This document shows positions 52,571 through 61,264 of a stretch of 64,000 bases of DNA, piece by piece (positions within the stretch are counted from its first letter, which is position 1; the number at the start of each line of letters is the position of its first letter). The stretch is from an uncultured Oligoflexales bacterium (lineage in GTDB: Bacteria > Bdellovibrionota_B > Oligoflexia > Oligoflexales > JAPPIL01). The stretch is from positions 1,022,001-1,086,000 of the forward strand of contig OY282434.1 in the NCBI GenBank assembly GCA_958296095.1, given 5' to 3'. The notes below the pieces were generated by a model. It was not told where the DNA came from. It saw only the letters and a program-made list of their open reading frames with translations, and searched no databases. Both the position numbers and the translations under genes were made by a program.

Positions 52571-53295
52571 CCCGCAGCCTACTGATCGTCCAACGAGAAC
52601 TACGTGCCTTCTTCGGTACGTGGAGCGGCTACATTATTGCCGCGTTAGCACTGTTAATCGAAGGGTTGCTGTTCAATGCCTTTGCCCTCGGCAGCCAGCC
52701 AAAATTCTCTGCCGAAGTGCTGTCCTCGTTTTTTTATTTTTCCAGCGGCATTACCATGGTCGCCGCCCTCTTCCTCGCCATGCGTCTGATTGCCGAAGAA
52801 AAACAAGCTGGCACAATCGTGCTGTTTTTTACTTCGCCGCTGTCCGAGCGAGAGTTAGTTTACGGCAAATTTCTCTCGGCCTTTATCTTCCTCACCGTCA
52901 TGCATATCATCTCGCTCTATCTGCCCGTATTGATCCTGATCAACGGCAAAATATCTCTCGGTCACCTCGCCGCAGGCTATCTGGGCTTAAGTTTAATCGG
53001 CGCGGCGACGTTGGCCTTAGCACTGTTCTGCTCGACCATCGCCTCAGGCCAGTTGATCGCCGGCATCCTCGCTACCTGTCTGCTAGTGACCATGCTCATC
53101 ATGTGGATTTTAGCCGGCGTAGTGGAAGAACCTTTTAAGGCGCTGTTCTCCTACCTCGCCCTGCACAACGATCACTTCAACCCTTTCAGCCAGGGACTGG
53201 TTAATACCAAACATATCATCTACTACCTGAGCGTCATCATCTTCTGCCTCGAAAGCAGCGTGCGTGTCCTCAAAGTGCGGAGGTGGCAGGGATGA
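52567..53295 (+). CDS. ABC-2 type permease, GldF-like
   Basis: 242 residues, ATG 52567 overlapping the ATPase stop by 4 bp. Six hydrophobic segments (WSGYIIAALALLIEGLLF, FFYFSSGITMVAALFLAM, FLSAFIFLTVMHIISLYLPVLI and others) form an ABC-2 membrane subunit. The loop RLIAEEKQAGTIVLFFTSPLSERELVYGKF, with the EERR-like charged motif and T...LLTSP, is typical of this family's coupling region. Ends with FNPFSQGLVNTKHIIYYLS. Works with the ATPase before it and the GldG-like protein after it. Confidence 0.9.
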   Translation: MTRSLLIVQRELRAFFGTWSGYIIAALALLIEGLLFNAFALGSQPKFSAEVLSSFFYFSSGITMVAALFLAMRLIAEEKQAGTIVLFFTSPLSERELVYGKFLSAFIFLTVMHIISLYLPVLILINGKISLGHLAAGYLGLSLIGAATLALALFCSTIASGQLIAGILATCLLVTMLIMWILAGVVEEPFKALFSYLALHNDHFNPFSQGLVNTKHIIYYLSVIIFCLESSVRVLKVRRWQG

Positions 53296-55196
53296 ATTGG
53301 CTACGCCTGCTCTCTATCATTCTCGGCACACTGCTCTACTACGCGGCCATGCGTTATTTTGTCAGCAGTGCCTACTTCGTCTACCTGGTGGCTGCAGGGT
53401 TAGTGCTTGCCCTGCTCGCGCCGCTGTTTACCCTAATGCACATGCGCGCTTGCCAGCGCCAAGGTCTTGCCGGTGAAGCACGCAGTTATCGCTACACGCT
53501 GATATGGCAAGGCCTGTTGATTTTGGCCCTGGTCGTCTATCTCGCTTATTTTGGGGCAACGCAAGACGCACCCCAACTCGACACCTTCACCAAAAAAGCG
53601 CTGCTGGTGCTCTGGCTGTTACCGTTGATCGCCGCGCTGAGCACTGCCGTGGGCATGGAAACAAGCTTGCATGCCAACGGTCGCGGGCGTTTCGGTGAAC
53701 CGCAGCGCGTGCTTAAGTCAGGCTTGGCCTGGTCGTTGGCAGGCGTGTTGTTGGCAATTTTGCTCAACGTCAATTACCTCGCCGTTGCCCACAATCACGT
53801 CTCCGACTGGAGTTATCTCAAAGTCACTTCCGTCAGCAAAACCACACAGGCAGTGGTTGACGGTCTCGACCGCAAACTGGCAGTTTACGCTTTCTTTACC
53901 AAGGACAACGAAGTTTACCCCTTCGTCAACGAATATCTCGCCTCGCTCACCGCCGCTAGCAAGCATATCCGCGTAGAGGTGCTCGACAAGGACCTCAGTC
54001 CCGTGCAGGCAGAAAAGTTTCGCGTCCACAAGAACGGCAGTCTTGTCCTCACCCAAGTGCAGGAGCAGGCAGATGCGCCAGCCGATGCGCAAGATACGCA
54101 GGCCGATAAGCAAGATACGCAGGCAGGCAAGCAAGCTACGCCCCAATACGAAAAAATATATCTCGGCACCGAGCTGCGCATCGCCCGCGGCAAGCTACGC
54201 AGTCTGGATGCCTGGATACAAAAATCCCTGTTGCAGCTGCTCTCTGATCCGCGCAAGGTCTATTTTACGCGGGGGCATGGAGAGTTTACCTGGGACTATC
54301 AACGCGACCCGCGCCGTTCGTTGCGAGTTGTGCGTTCACTGCTACAAAAACAAAACTTTCGCCTGCGTGAGCTAGGACTGGACAAGGGCAGCGCCCGCGC
54401 CTGGCCCGATGATGCCGACCTGGTAATCGTTGCCGGACCGACAGAAGCCTTCCTCGCCGAAGAGGTAAACGCTCTGCGTGCCTACCTTGCCGCGGGTGGC
54501 AAGCTACTAGTCTGGCTCGATGTTGAGCGCGCCACGGGTTTAGCCGCGACCGCACAGGACACCTATCCGCTGCGCAATTTTTTGCGTGACGAGGTTGGCT
54601 TGCGTTTCAAGACAGAGGTAGTGGCCAATGATCGCAGTTACGTGGTAGTGACGAAGAGCATGACCGATCGTTGGTTTCTGTTTAGCAATAATTTTACCAC
54701 CCACGCCGCGGTCGCAACGATGGCTGATTACGACGAACAGGTGGCCGTGTTGTTTTTTCACAGCGGCTACTTGGAGGTCAAGGGCGGCAGCGGCGAATGG
54801 CATGCACAAGCAGCGATGAAAACTTTACCCAACACCTTCGTCGATAAAAACAAAAACTTTACTTTCGATAAAGGCCGCGAGACACGAGCCGCCTTCAACA
54901 TCTGCGCCGCCGCGACCTGGCAAGAGAAGGGCGGACGCATCTTTGCCTGTGCTGATGCAACACTGGCCGCGGATATTTTAATGCAGGGAGCAGGCAACAA
55001 ACTGCTGTTCGTGGATAGCTTGCAGTGGTTGATGGGTGACAAGCATCGGGGTGCTGCCGCGTCCGAAGAAGACCAGAAAATTATCCACAGCCGCGACGAA
55101 GATTTGATCGTGTTCTACAGCACCATCGTGGTTGTGCCCTTGCTGCTGTTATTGGCAGGGGCACTGGCAACCAGACGTAGAAAGGTGCGACGATGA
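53283..55196 (+). CDS. GldG-like ABC auxiliary protein
   Basis: 637 residues overlapping the permease gene by 13 bp; a start a few codons downstream of the first Met is possible. Four N-terminal membrane helices, then a large extracytoplasmic domain with KVTSVSKTTQAVVDGLDRKLAVYAF and FTRGHGEFTW, both typical of GldG/IFT52-like proteins, and a final membrane helix (IVVVPLLLLLAGALATRRR). Residues ~260-290 contain a short repeat of (Q)DTQADKQ-like units from direct repeats in the DNA (near 54090). The domain is thought to bind a polysaccharide or lipid-linked ligand; substrate unknown here. Confidence 0.88.
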   Translation: MAGMNWLRLLSIILGTLLYYAAMRYFVSSAYFVYLVAAGLVLALLAPLFTLMHMRACQRQGLAGEARSYRYTLIWQGLLILALVVYLAYFGATQDAPQLDTFTKKALLVLWLLPLIAALSTAVGMETSLHANGRGRFGEPQRVLKSGLAWSLAGVLLAILLNVNYLAVAHNHVSDWSYLKVTSVSKTTQAVVDGLDRKLAVYAFFTKDNEVYPFVNEYLASLTAASKHIRVEVLDKDLSPVQAEKFRVHKNGSLVLTQVQEQADAPADAQDTQADKQDTQAGKQATPQYEKIYLGTELRIARGKLRSLDAWIQKSLLQLLSDPRKVYFTRGHGEFTWDYQRDPRRSLRVVRSLLQKQNFRLRELGLDKGSARAWPDDADLVIVAGPTEAFLAEEVNALRAYLAAGGKLLVWLDVERATGLAATAQDTYPLRNFLRDEVGLRFKTEVVANDRSYVVVTKSMTDRWFLFSNNFTTHAAVATMADYDEQVAVLFFHSGYLEVKGGSGEWHAQAAMKTLPNTFVDKNKNFTFDKGRETRAAFNICAAATWQEKGGRIFACADATLAADILMQGAGNKLLFVDSLQWLMGDKHRGAAASEEDQKIIHSRDEDLIVFYSTIVVVPLLLLLAGALATRRRKVRR

Positions 55197-56206
55197 GCAG
55201 GGAGTATATCGTTTACGGCGCACTGCTAGGGTTAAGTCTAATCGCCGCGTATCTGTCTTCGCTGGCTGACAAGAGCGTCGGCGAGCGGGCGGAGATTACG
55301 GTCTTCAGCGTCGCACCGACCGACATTGAGCGCGGGCATTATTATGCCGAGCAGCAAGACTTTAGCTTAACACGAGCCGCCGACGGCAAACGCCTGATCG
55401 TCAGACAAGTGCAGCGCCGCGCCGGCAAGAAAGATGCTGGTGCTGACAGCCCGCCGCAGGAAACAAATACCGTCTTTCTCGCCAACGAGGATTTCGCGGC
55501 TATATTTGGAGGCTTCAACCCGCTGTTGGCCAAGCGGGTGCTAGGTGAGGCAAGCGCGGTCGATCTCGCCCTGTTTGGCTTGCAAGAGGGGCCGGCGCGG
55601 CTGGTTTTGCAGACGAAGGCTAAGGGCAGTATTGCCTTGGAGGTGGGCAAGAAGAGCTATGGCAGTTCGGAATTTTATATCCAGCACGATGGCAAGGTGT
55701 ATCTCGTCGTCGGACGCAGCCTCGACAAGATAGCCCGCGCCAGGACGTTGTTGTTTGAAGAACAGCTGATGGCGGTGGCCTTCACCGATGGTGTGACCGC
55801 TGAGCTGCGGGCGGACGGTAGCAGCATGACCGCGGTGTTGCAAGGCACGCTGGCAGCAGTGCAGCCTGGACGTGAGCGCACTCCCAGCGACGGCAAGTGG
55901 TTGGTAGATGGCGAGGAGCAGCAGCAGTTTGGCAATTGGCTACGGCGTTTGCGTGCCGTGGAGGTGATAGCGTATCGGGAGCAATTGCCCGCCGCGGCCA
56001 AAGAGGTGATGGCGCTGGTCTTGCGCCAAGACGATGATGAACTGGAACACCTGCGTTTCTGGCGCTGGCAGACGGCGATGCAGGCTGAGGCTTTTTTCGT
56101 GCAGAGTAAATTCAGCGCTGAGCTCTATGCTGAGTTGCCAGCAGGACGTATGCGGCAGTTGACCGATGACTTGCGCAAAGGCGACTTCATGCAAGCACTT
56201 AAGTGA
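55193..56206 (+). CDS. DUF4340-type accessory protein of the ABC cassette
   Basis: 337 residues, ATG 55193, overlapping the GldG-like gene by 4 bp. A single N-terminal hydrophobic segment (YIVYGALLGLSLIAAYLSSLA) anchors a periplasmic domain of the DUF4340 type, recognised by its place in GldA-F-G cassettes and by LALFGLQEGPARLVLQT and GKVYLVVGRSLDKIARA (a family-like beta pattern). Probably caps or senses the transported substrate. Last gene of the four-gene operon; about 97 bp follow before dienelactone hydrolase. Confidence 0.8.
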   Translation: MSREYIVYGALLGLSLIAAYLSSLADKSVGERAEITVFSVAPTDIERGHYYAEQQDFSLTRAADGKRLIVRQVQRRAGKKDAGADSPPQETNTVFLANEDFAAIFGGFNPLLAKRVLGEASAVDLALFGLQEGPARLVLQTKAKGSIALEVGKKSYGSSEFYIQHDGKVYLVVGRSLDKIARARTLLFEEQLMAVAFTDGVTAELRADGSSMTAVLQGTLAAVQPGRERTPSDGKWLVDGEEQQQFGNWLRRLRAVEVIAYREQLPAAAKEVMALVLRQDDDELEHLRFWRWQTAMQAEAFFVQSKFSAELYAELPAGRMRQLTDDLRKGDFMQALK

Positions 56207-56302
56207 GATTTTGGGCTATAGGCAAGCTAATGATTGGCTTGCCAAGTGGGGGTTAAACAATTACATTGGCCGCCGCTATGTTTAATTTTAAGGAGCTATA
56301 AT

Positions 56303-57013
56303 ATGATCACCTCGGAAATCGAATACCGCCATGACAAGACCGACCTCGCAGGCTTTCTCGCCCATCAGGAGGGTGACGCGCCACGTCCCGCGGTGCTGGT
56401 CTGCCATGCCTGGAAGGGACGCGACCAGTATGTGTGCGACAAGGCGGTTGAACTGGCCCAGGCAGGCTATGTTGGCTTTGCCCTCGATGTCTACGGCAAG
56501 GGTGTGCTGGGCACGAACCCAGAGGAAAACACTCGCCTGATGACCCCCTTTATCGAGGATCGTGATTTTTTGCGGCAACGCCTACTAGCTGGTTACGACA
56601 CCCTATGTCAGCTACCACAGGTTGACCAGCAACGCGTCGCGGCCATCGGCTACTGCTTCGGGGGGCTAGGCGTGCTCGACCTCATGCGCACCGGCACGCA
56701 GCTGCGCGGCGTGGTCAGTTTTCACGGCCTGCTGAAGCCACGTGGCACGGGCAACAATGTCACCCAGACTGACACCCGAGCCCTGGTGTTGCACGGCGGC
56801 AATGACCCGATGGTTAGTTTCGACGATGTCGTGGCTCTCAACGCTGAGATGCAAGCGATGCATGCTGACTGGCAACTACATGTCTACAGCAGTGCCCGAC
56901 ACTCGTTCACCAACCCTGCCGCGAACGACCATAAGCTCGGCACGGTCTATAACAAGCATGCCGCTGAGCACTCAAACTTCTTGCTCAAGCGTTTTCTCCA
57001 GGAAATTTTTTAG
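56303..57013 (+). CDS. Dienelactone hydrolase family protein
   Basis: About 236 residues, ATG 56303 with AAGGAG about 9 bp upstream; a longer open frame upstream lacks such a site. The alpha/beta-hydrolase fold is shown by the nucleophile elbow GYCFGGLG (Cys nucleophile, as in dienelactone hydrolase), the acid in LHGGNDPMV and the catalytic His in ARHSFTNPAAN. The family hydrolyses lactones or short esters; a physiological substrate cannot be read from the context. The FALDVYGKG segment is conserved in the family. Confidence 0.9.
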   Translation: MITSEIEYRHDKTDLAGFLAHQEGDAPRPAVLVCHAWKGRDQYVCDKAVELAQAGYVGFALDVYGKGVLGTNPEENTRLMTPFIEDRDFLRQRLLAGYDTLCQLPQVDQQRVAAIGYCFGGLGVLDLMRTGTQLRGVVSFHGLLKPRGTGNNVTQTDTRALVLHGGNDPMVSFDDVVALNAEMQAMHADWQLHVYSSARHSFTNPAANDHKLGTVYNKHAAEHSNFLLKRFLQEIF

Positions 57014-57024
57014 GCACACCTGTG

Positions 57025-57074
57025 ATCCCGACTTCCGCCTGCGAACATCTGTTCCTACCGCGGGGGGTCGGGAT
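57025..57074 (+). terminator. Possible transcription end hairpin after dienelactone hydrolase
   Basis: ATCCCGAC (57025-57032) and GTCGGGAT (57067-57074) are exact inverted repeats 34 bp apart, with C- and G-rich sequence next to the stems. Only weak T-runs follow, so termination is uncertain. The rest of the 57014-57345 gap holds the Tol promoter and no gene. Confidence 0.3.
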
Positions 57075-57285
57075 TGCTGTAGGCTGGTTTTGCTGGTAGG
57101 CAGGTTATCACTGCTGAGCACCGCAGCTGTCTTAACAGGGGGAATTTTCCTACGTCCTCAATACTGGCATGTCTCACTATGGAGTAATATTGCTGTAATA
57201 TCAAAGCCTTACATATATTAGGGGTGCAACTCATGCGGAAGGTTGCGGGCCGAAAACAGGCGTGCAGAGGGCAAAAAAAGCCACT

Positions 57286-57315
57286 TTGACGGGCGGGGGT
57301 GATTACAGTTATAGT
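57286..57315 (+). promoter_or_regulatory. Sigma70-type promoter of the tol operon
   Basis: TTGACG (57286-57291), 18-bp spacer, TATAGT (57310-57315), about 31 bp before tolQ. Close to consensus in both boxes. Confidence 0.55.
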
Positions 57316-57345
57316 TGAAGGTACGCTTAAATTAGCGACAGTCTC

Positions 57346-58191
57346 ATGACCTCACACGGATTAATTATGTTTAAGTCGTCGACTTCGTTAGCTGTGTTTG
57401 CTTTTTTTGTGGCTATGCATGCATCCCAATTGCTGGCAGAGGAGGCGGTAGTGAGTGCCGATCGTGTCGCGCCCCTGCTCGATGGCATCGTCTCACATCT
57501 TGAACAGACGGGCATGGTAGTATTGGGTGTCTTGATAATTCTGGTGCTCGCTTCGATCAGCACCTGGTCGATCTTTTGTGCGAAGTGGTTCTCGTTGCGC
57601 CGCGTTGAGAAACAAACAGCTAACTTCGTTGAAAATTTTTGGGAAAGTCGTTCGCTTAACGATTTGAACAAACGCCTGAGTGATTTTTCCCCGTCACCGA
57701 CACGTGAAATTTTTCGGGTTGGCTATGCTGAGCTCGTGCGCACCAGCCAAATAAAAACCACCGAGCAGTCATCGACACTGGCGACGACGATCGCGATCGA
57801 CAACATCGGTCGCTCGCTGCACAAGACCCGCATCGTTGAGCGGCGTGACATGGAAAGTCTCATTCCACTGCTGGCTATCGGGGCTTCAGCCTGTCCCTTC
57901 ATCGGTCTGTTTGGCACAGTGTGGGGAATCATGGGCGCGTTTGAAGGCATTGCCATGACCGGGGATGCCAGCCTGGCCGCGGTCGCACCGGGTATTTCTG
58001 AAGCACTCGTGGCCACCGCTTTTGGTTTGGCCGCGGCGATTCCTGCGGCGGTCGGCTATAATCTGCTAGTGAACAAAATTCGTGGTGTGCTTACCAATGC
58101 AGAGAGCTTCAGCGCGGATTTTTTGAATATTATTGAACGCTACTTGATAACAGAGAAAACCGCGCCGCCCGCGGGGACAACCACAAGTTGA
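57346..58191 (+). CDS. tolQ: TolQ/ExbB/MotA family proton channel protein
   Basis: 281 residues (ATG 57346; ATG 57367 is possible). TolQ forms the proton channel that energises TolA. An extra N-terminal hydrophobic segment (SLAVFAFFVAMHASQLLAEE) looks like a signal peptide, then three helices: the first (GMVVLGVLIILVLASISTWSIF), and the pair GASACPFIGLFGTVWGIMGAFEG and APGISEALVATAFGLAAAIPAA with the channel-lining Thr typical of ExbB/TolQ. The signal-like N-terminus is seen in some ExbB proteins. First gene of tolQRAB, all closely spaced. Confidence 0.9.
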   Translation: MTSHGLIMFKSSTSLAVFAFFVAMHASQLLAEEAVVSADRVAPLLDGIVSHLEQTGMVVLGVLIILVLASISTWSIFCAKWFSLRRVEKQTANFVENFWESRSLNDLNKRLSDFSPSPTREIFRVGYAELVRTSQIKTTEQSSTLATTIAIDNIGRSLHKTRIVERRDMESLIPLLAIGASACPFIGLFGTVWGIMGAFEGIAMTGDASLAAVAPGISEALVATAFGLAAAIPAAVGYNLLVNKIRGVLTNAESFSADFLNIIERYLITEKTAPPAGTTTS

Positions 58192-58201
58192 GGGCTGTGT
58201 C

Positions 58202-58627
58202 GTGCGTCCAACCAGCAGTTCTCCCAGCTATCCAGAGATAGAAGACCTGAAAGAAATCAACGTCGTCCCGCTGGTCGATGTCATGCTGGTACTGCTGGTA
58301 ATTTTCATGGCGACAGCACCGCTTGCCGTCGGCGGCTTGGCGGTTAAGCTGCCAGAGAGTAGCGCCAGCAACAAGTCTATAAACACTCAACCGCTTGTGA
58401 TTACAATTAAAAAAAACGGATCTTACTTTATTGCCAAGGAAGAGGTCAGTCGTGCCGACTTAACGCAACGGCTCAACACAGTGCTTGAGTTGCGCAAGTC
58501 ACGCCGTGTTTACATTCGTGCCGATCATCGCGTTACGCACGGCAAAGTAGTGCATGCCATGTCTGCCGCGCGCCAGGCGGGGGCAAGTGGCATCAAAATT
58601 CTCACTAAAGTTGCACGCAAGCAATGA
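58202..58627 (+). CDS. tolR: TolR/ExbD family protein
   Basis: 141 residues, GTG 58202. A cytoplasmic tail (EIEDLKEINVVPLVDVMLVLLVIFMATAP) contains the single helix with the critical Asp (VPLVDVMLVLLVIFM), then a periplasmic domain with INTQPLVITIKKNGSYFI and YIRADHRVTHGKVVHAMSAARQAG. TolR completes the TolQ proton motor. Its stop overlaps the tolA start as ATGA. Confidence 0.93.
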   Translation: MRPTSSSPSYPEIEDLKEINVVPLVDVMLVLLVIFMATAPLAVGGLAVKLPESSASNKSINTQPLVITIKKNGSYFIAKEEVSRADLTQRLNTVLELRKSRRVYIRADHRVTHGKVVHAMSAARQAGASGIKILTKVARKQ

Positions 58628-59907
58628 ACAAGAAGATAAGCGCCGAGAGGCCTGATAGCAAAGAGCCGCGTAGCGCCGAGAGGCCTGAGGGCACGCAGAG
58701 TGGTCTGAGGGCAGGCGCGAGGGAGCGAGAAAGCGGCAAAAAGTCCAGCGAGCGTAGCGAGCGAGGAAGCGAGCGTTACAAAAAGTCGTGCGTAGCAGGC
58801 AAGCCTGAACGCAATCGCGAGAGGTCTGAGTTCCATGAGCAGAGAGGTCTGAGGACAAGGAGCGAGCTAGGAAGCGAGCGTTACAAAAAGTCGTGCGTAG
58901 CAGGCAAGCCTGAACGCAATCGCGAGAGGTCTGAGTTCCATGAGCAGAGAGGTCTGAGGACAAGGAGCGAGCTAGGAAGCGAGCGATACAAAAAGCAGCG
59001 TAGCGAGCGAAGCGAGCTAGGAAGCGAGCGATACAAAAAGCAGCGTAGCGAGCGAAGCGAGCTAGGAAGCGAGCGTTACAAAAAGCCGCGCAGCGCGCAC
59101 GCGCACGCGCACGGATCGTATAGCCGCCGAGAAAGACACCTACTGCGTGCTAGTTTTGTAATGTTTCTGGTCTTGCACTTGGCCGCCCTGCTGGTGATTC
59201 CGCTGTTCAAGCCGCCTGTGCCCGAGCCCGACGAAATCAGCATTGACATCGATCTACTGCCTGACAGCCTGGCGCTCGATCAGGCGCCTACCACCGAGCC
59301 GCCTGAACTCGTCAACATATTGCCACAGCTGCCGAAAAAATTTACGTTGCAAAAACCGCTGCCATTGCCGATCGATCCTGAACCTGCACCAAAGCTGGCC
59401 GAACACAAGCCCGCGCCTAAAGACAAGCCGCCTGTTGAAGATCCCATCGAACGCACTAGTCTTAACGAAGAAAATGTGCTCAAGGTCAACGAAGCCTTGC
59501 AACGTCTGGCCCTGGAAAAACTGCGTTCACAACAACACAAAGAGAAAAAGCGTGATGCTAACATCAGCAGTAAAATGCAAAAGGTGATTGCCAATGTCAG
59601 TAGACTTAAAAACAGCGGCACACTGGCAGCCAACTATCAGACGGTCTTACGAGTAGCGATCAAACGCAACTTTATTTTACCTGACATCTATGACTTGAAG
59701 AACGCTAACATCAAGGTCAAGCTGGAGATAAGGATTGATGCACGTGGTAATCTGCTGCGCATGCGGGTGATCAAGTCGTCCCGCAACAGAATTTTTGACG
59801 ATCTGGCAATGGCTGCGGTGCGCAATACTTCGCCCTTCCCCATACCGCCGTCGGAGTTAGTCGACAAGCAAATCATCGTTATCCTTACGCCGCTGATGAC
59901 TGGTTAG
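58624..59907 (+). CDS. tolA: TolA/TonB-like energy transducer with repeat-derived N-terminus
   Basis: 427 residues, ATG 58624 overlapping the tolR stop (ATGA); there is no in-frame ATG, GTG or TTG between the repeats and residue 180, so this start is well supported. Residues ~6-160 are entirely repeat sequence: Ser/Arg/Glu/Lys-rich units with SELGSERYKK and KPERNRERSE, translating B and C modules. The membrane anchor (ASFVMFLVLHLAALLVIPLF) is at ~176-196, where normal TolA/TonB have it at residues 10-35. Then a Pro-rich periplasmic stretch (PPVPEPDE, LPLPIDPEPAPK) and the TonB/TolA C-terminal domain (~335-427: VKLEIRIDARGNLLRMRVIKSS, AMAAVRNTSPFPIPP). The gene is followed by tolB after 10 bp. 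The cytoplasmic extension is a clear oddity. Confidence 0.88.
   Translation: MNKKISAERPDSKEPRSAERPEGTQSGLRAGARERESGKKSSERSERGSERYKKSCVAGKPERNRERSEFHEQRGLRTRSELGSERYKKSCVAGKPERNRERSEFHEQRGLRTRSELGSERYKKQRSERSELGSERYKKQRSERSELGSERYKKPRSAHAHAHGSYSRRERHLLRASFVMFLVLHLAALLVIPLFKPPVPEPDEISIDIDLLPDSLALDQAPTTEPPELVNILPQLPKKFTLQKPLPLPIDPEPAPKLAEHKPAPKDKPPVEDPIERTSLNEENVLKVNEALQRLALEKLRSQQHKEKKRDANISSKMQKVIANVSRLKNSGTLAANYQTVLRVAIKRNFILPDIYDLKNANIKVKLEIRIDARGNLLRMRVIKSSRNRIFDDLAMAAVRNTSPFPIPPSELVDKQIIVILTPLMTG
58640..59105 (+). repeat. C and B modules inserted in frame in tolA
   Basis: Contains two exact tandem copies of a 105-bp unit (58801-58905 and 58906-onward; 35 codons) and, from 58968, three 45-bp B units that keep the tolA frame. 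The first part (58640-58800) has C-like GAGAGGCCTGA blocks and one B unit. Ends with CGCGCACGCGCACGCGCACG. Confidence 0.9.
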
Positions 59908-59917
59908 GAGGACTGTT

Positions 59918-61264
59918 GTGCACAAATACCTTGCCCTGGGGTGGTTAATTTCTCTGTTGTCACTACCCCTGTCGGCTTCACCGCTGATTGTCAACATCGA
60001 CAACCCTTCGTTCAGGAAAATCGTCACGGCAGTGCCGCATTTTCGCGATCAAGTCAAGCAACAGAACAGCGCCGCGCTCGCCAGCTGGGGACAGCAACGT
60101 CTACGTAGCTTGCTGGAATTCAGCCGCCTGTTCAATACTATGCGCGGCAAGGTTTACGAGAATGCCGAGCTACCCCTGCAGAGTTTCCGCAAGCTCGGCG
60201 TTGAAGTTCTAGTGCGTGGCACACTGACAAAAGGCGAAGACAAGACCATGCTCCTGACGCTGCAAACTTTTGACATCAAAAGAAAAACAACCATCATCAA
60301 AAAAACTTACCCCGATGTCTCCCGTGCCAACATCGATTACGCCCTACGTGATTACGGCGATACGGTGCTTAAAACTTACACCCGCAAACCTGGCTTGTTT
60401 TTTTCCAAAATTGCCTTTGTGGGTAAACGACATAGAAAAGATCACAAGCAGATTTATACGATGGATTTTGATGGCGGCAATCTTACCCAGCTCACCAGCA
60501 CGCCTGCGCATCATCTCTCCCCCGCCTGGAGTCCTGACGGTCGCTATCTGGTGTATACGTCTTTTGAGGATGGCAATCCTGACCTGTTCATCTATGACCA
60601 GGTGCACGAGAAGCACAGCAAGTTGTCGGGGCGAGCAGGCATCAACAGTGGCGGGCATTTTGCTCACACTGGCGACATTGTTGCCTTCACCGGCTCACAG
60701 CGCGGCGACACGGATATTTTCGTCATCGATCGCTATGGCATGTCGCGGCGGCGTTTGATCAAGGGACTGGGGCTTGACGTTGATCCTGCCTTTTCGCCCG
60801 ATGGCAAGTGGCTGGCGTTCGTTTCAGGGCGGTATGGCAATCCACATATTTTTCGGGCCACGTTGAATTGGAGTATGGATCGGGTGCAGGTGACTGACGA
60901 CAAGCGCTTGACGTATGCGGGCTGGTATAATGCTAACCCTGCCTGGTCGCCTGATTCACGCCAGATTGCTTTTGCTGGTTATGATCGTGATATCGATCGT
61001 TTTGATATTTTTTTGATGAATGCAGATGGCTCTAATCTTGAACGCATGACGCTCAACAACGGCGATAACGAGAATCCTTCGTGGTCACCCAATGGCATGC
61101 TGTTGGTGTTTTTTTCCACCCGCACACCGCAACGCAAACGCAAGGGGGCCGCGCAACTTTACCTCATGAATCGTGACGGCAGCATGCAGCGCAAGTTATC
61201 CACAGGCTTGCACACAGCTCAGACGCCGCGTTGGAGCAATAACATCCACCCTAAAGCTCAGTGA
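59918..61264 (+). CDS. tolB: TolB
   Basis: 448 residues, GTG 59918 with AGGAGGA upstream. Signal peptide (MHKYLALGWLISLLSLPLSAS). An N-terminal alpha/beta domain is followed by a beta-propeller whose blades show the typical DGG/SPDG repeats: FDGGNLTQLTSTP, SPAWSPDGRYLVYTS, DPAFSPDGKWLAFVSG, NPAWSPDSRQIAFAG, NPSWSPNGMLLVFFST. TolB links TolA to Pal in the periplasm and completes the Tol complex; no pal gene is seen nearby. Stop TGA is adjacent to the next ATG. Confidence 0.94.
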   Translation: MHKYLALGWLISLLSLPLSASPLIVNIDNPSFRKIVTAVPHFRDQVKQQNSAALASWGQQRLRSLLEFSRLFNTMRGKVYENAELPLQSFRKLGVEVLVRGTLTKGEDKTMLLTLQTFDIKRKTTIIKKTYPDVSRANIDYALRDYGDTVLKTYTRKPGLFFSKIAFVGKRHRKDHKQIYTMDFDGGNLTQLTSTPAHHLSPAWSPDGRYLVYTSFEDGNPDLFIYDQVHEKHSKLSGRAGINSGGHFAHTGDIVAFTGSQRGDTDIFVIDRYGMSRRRLIKGLGLDVDPAFSPDGKWLAFVSGRYGNPHIFRATLNWSMDRVQVTDDKRLTYAGWYNANPAWSPDSRQIAFAGYDRDIDRFDIFLMNADGSNLERMTLNNGDNENPSWSPNGMLLVFFSTRTPQRKRKGAAQLYLMNRDGSMQRKLSTGLHTAQTPRWSNNIHPKAQ

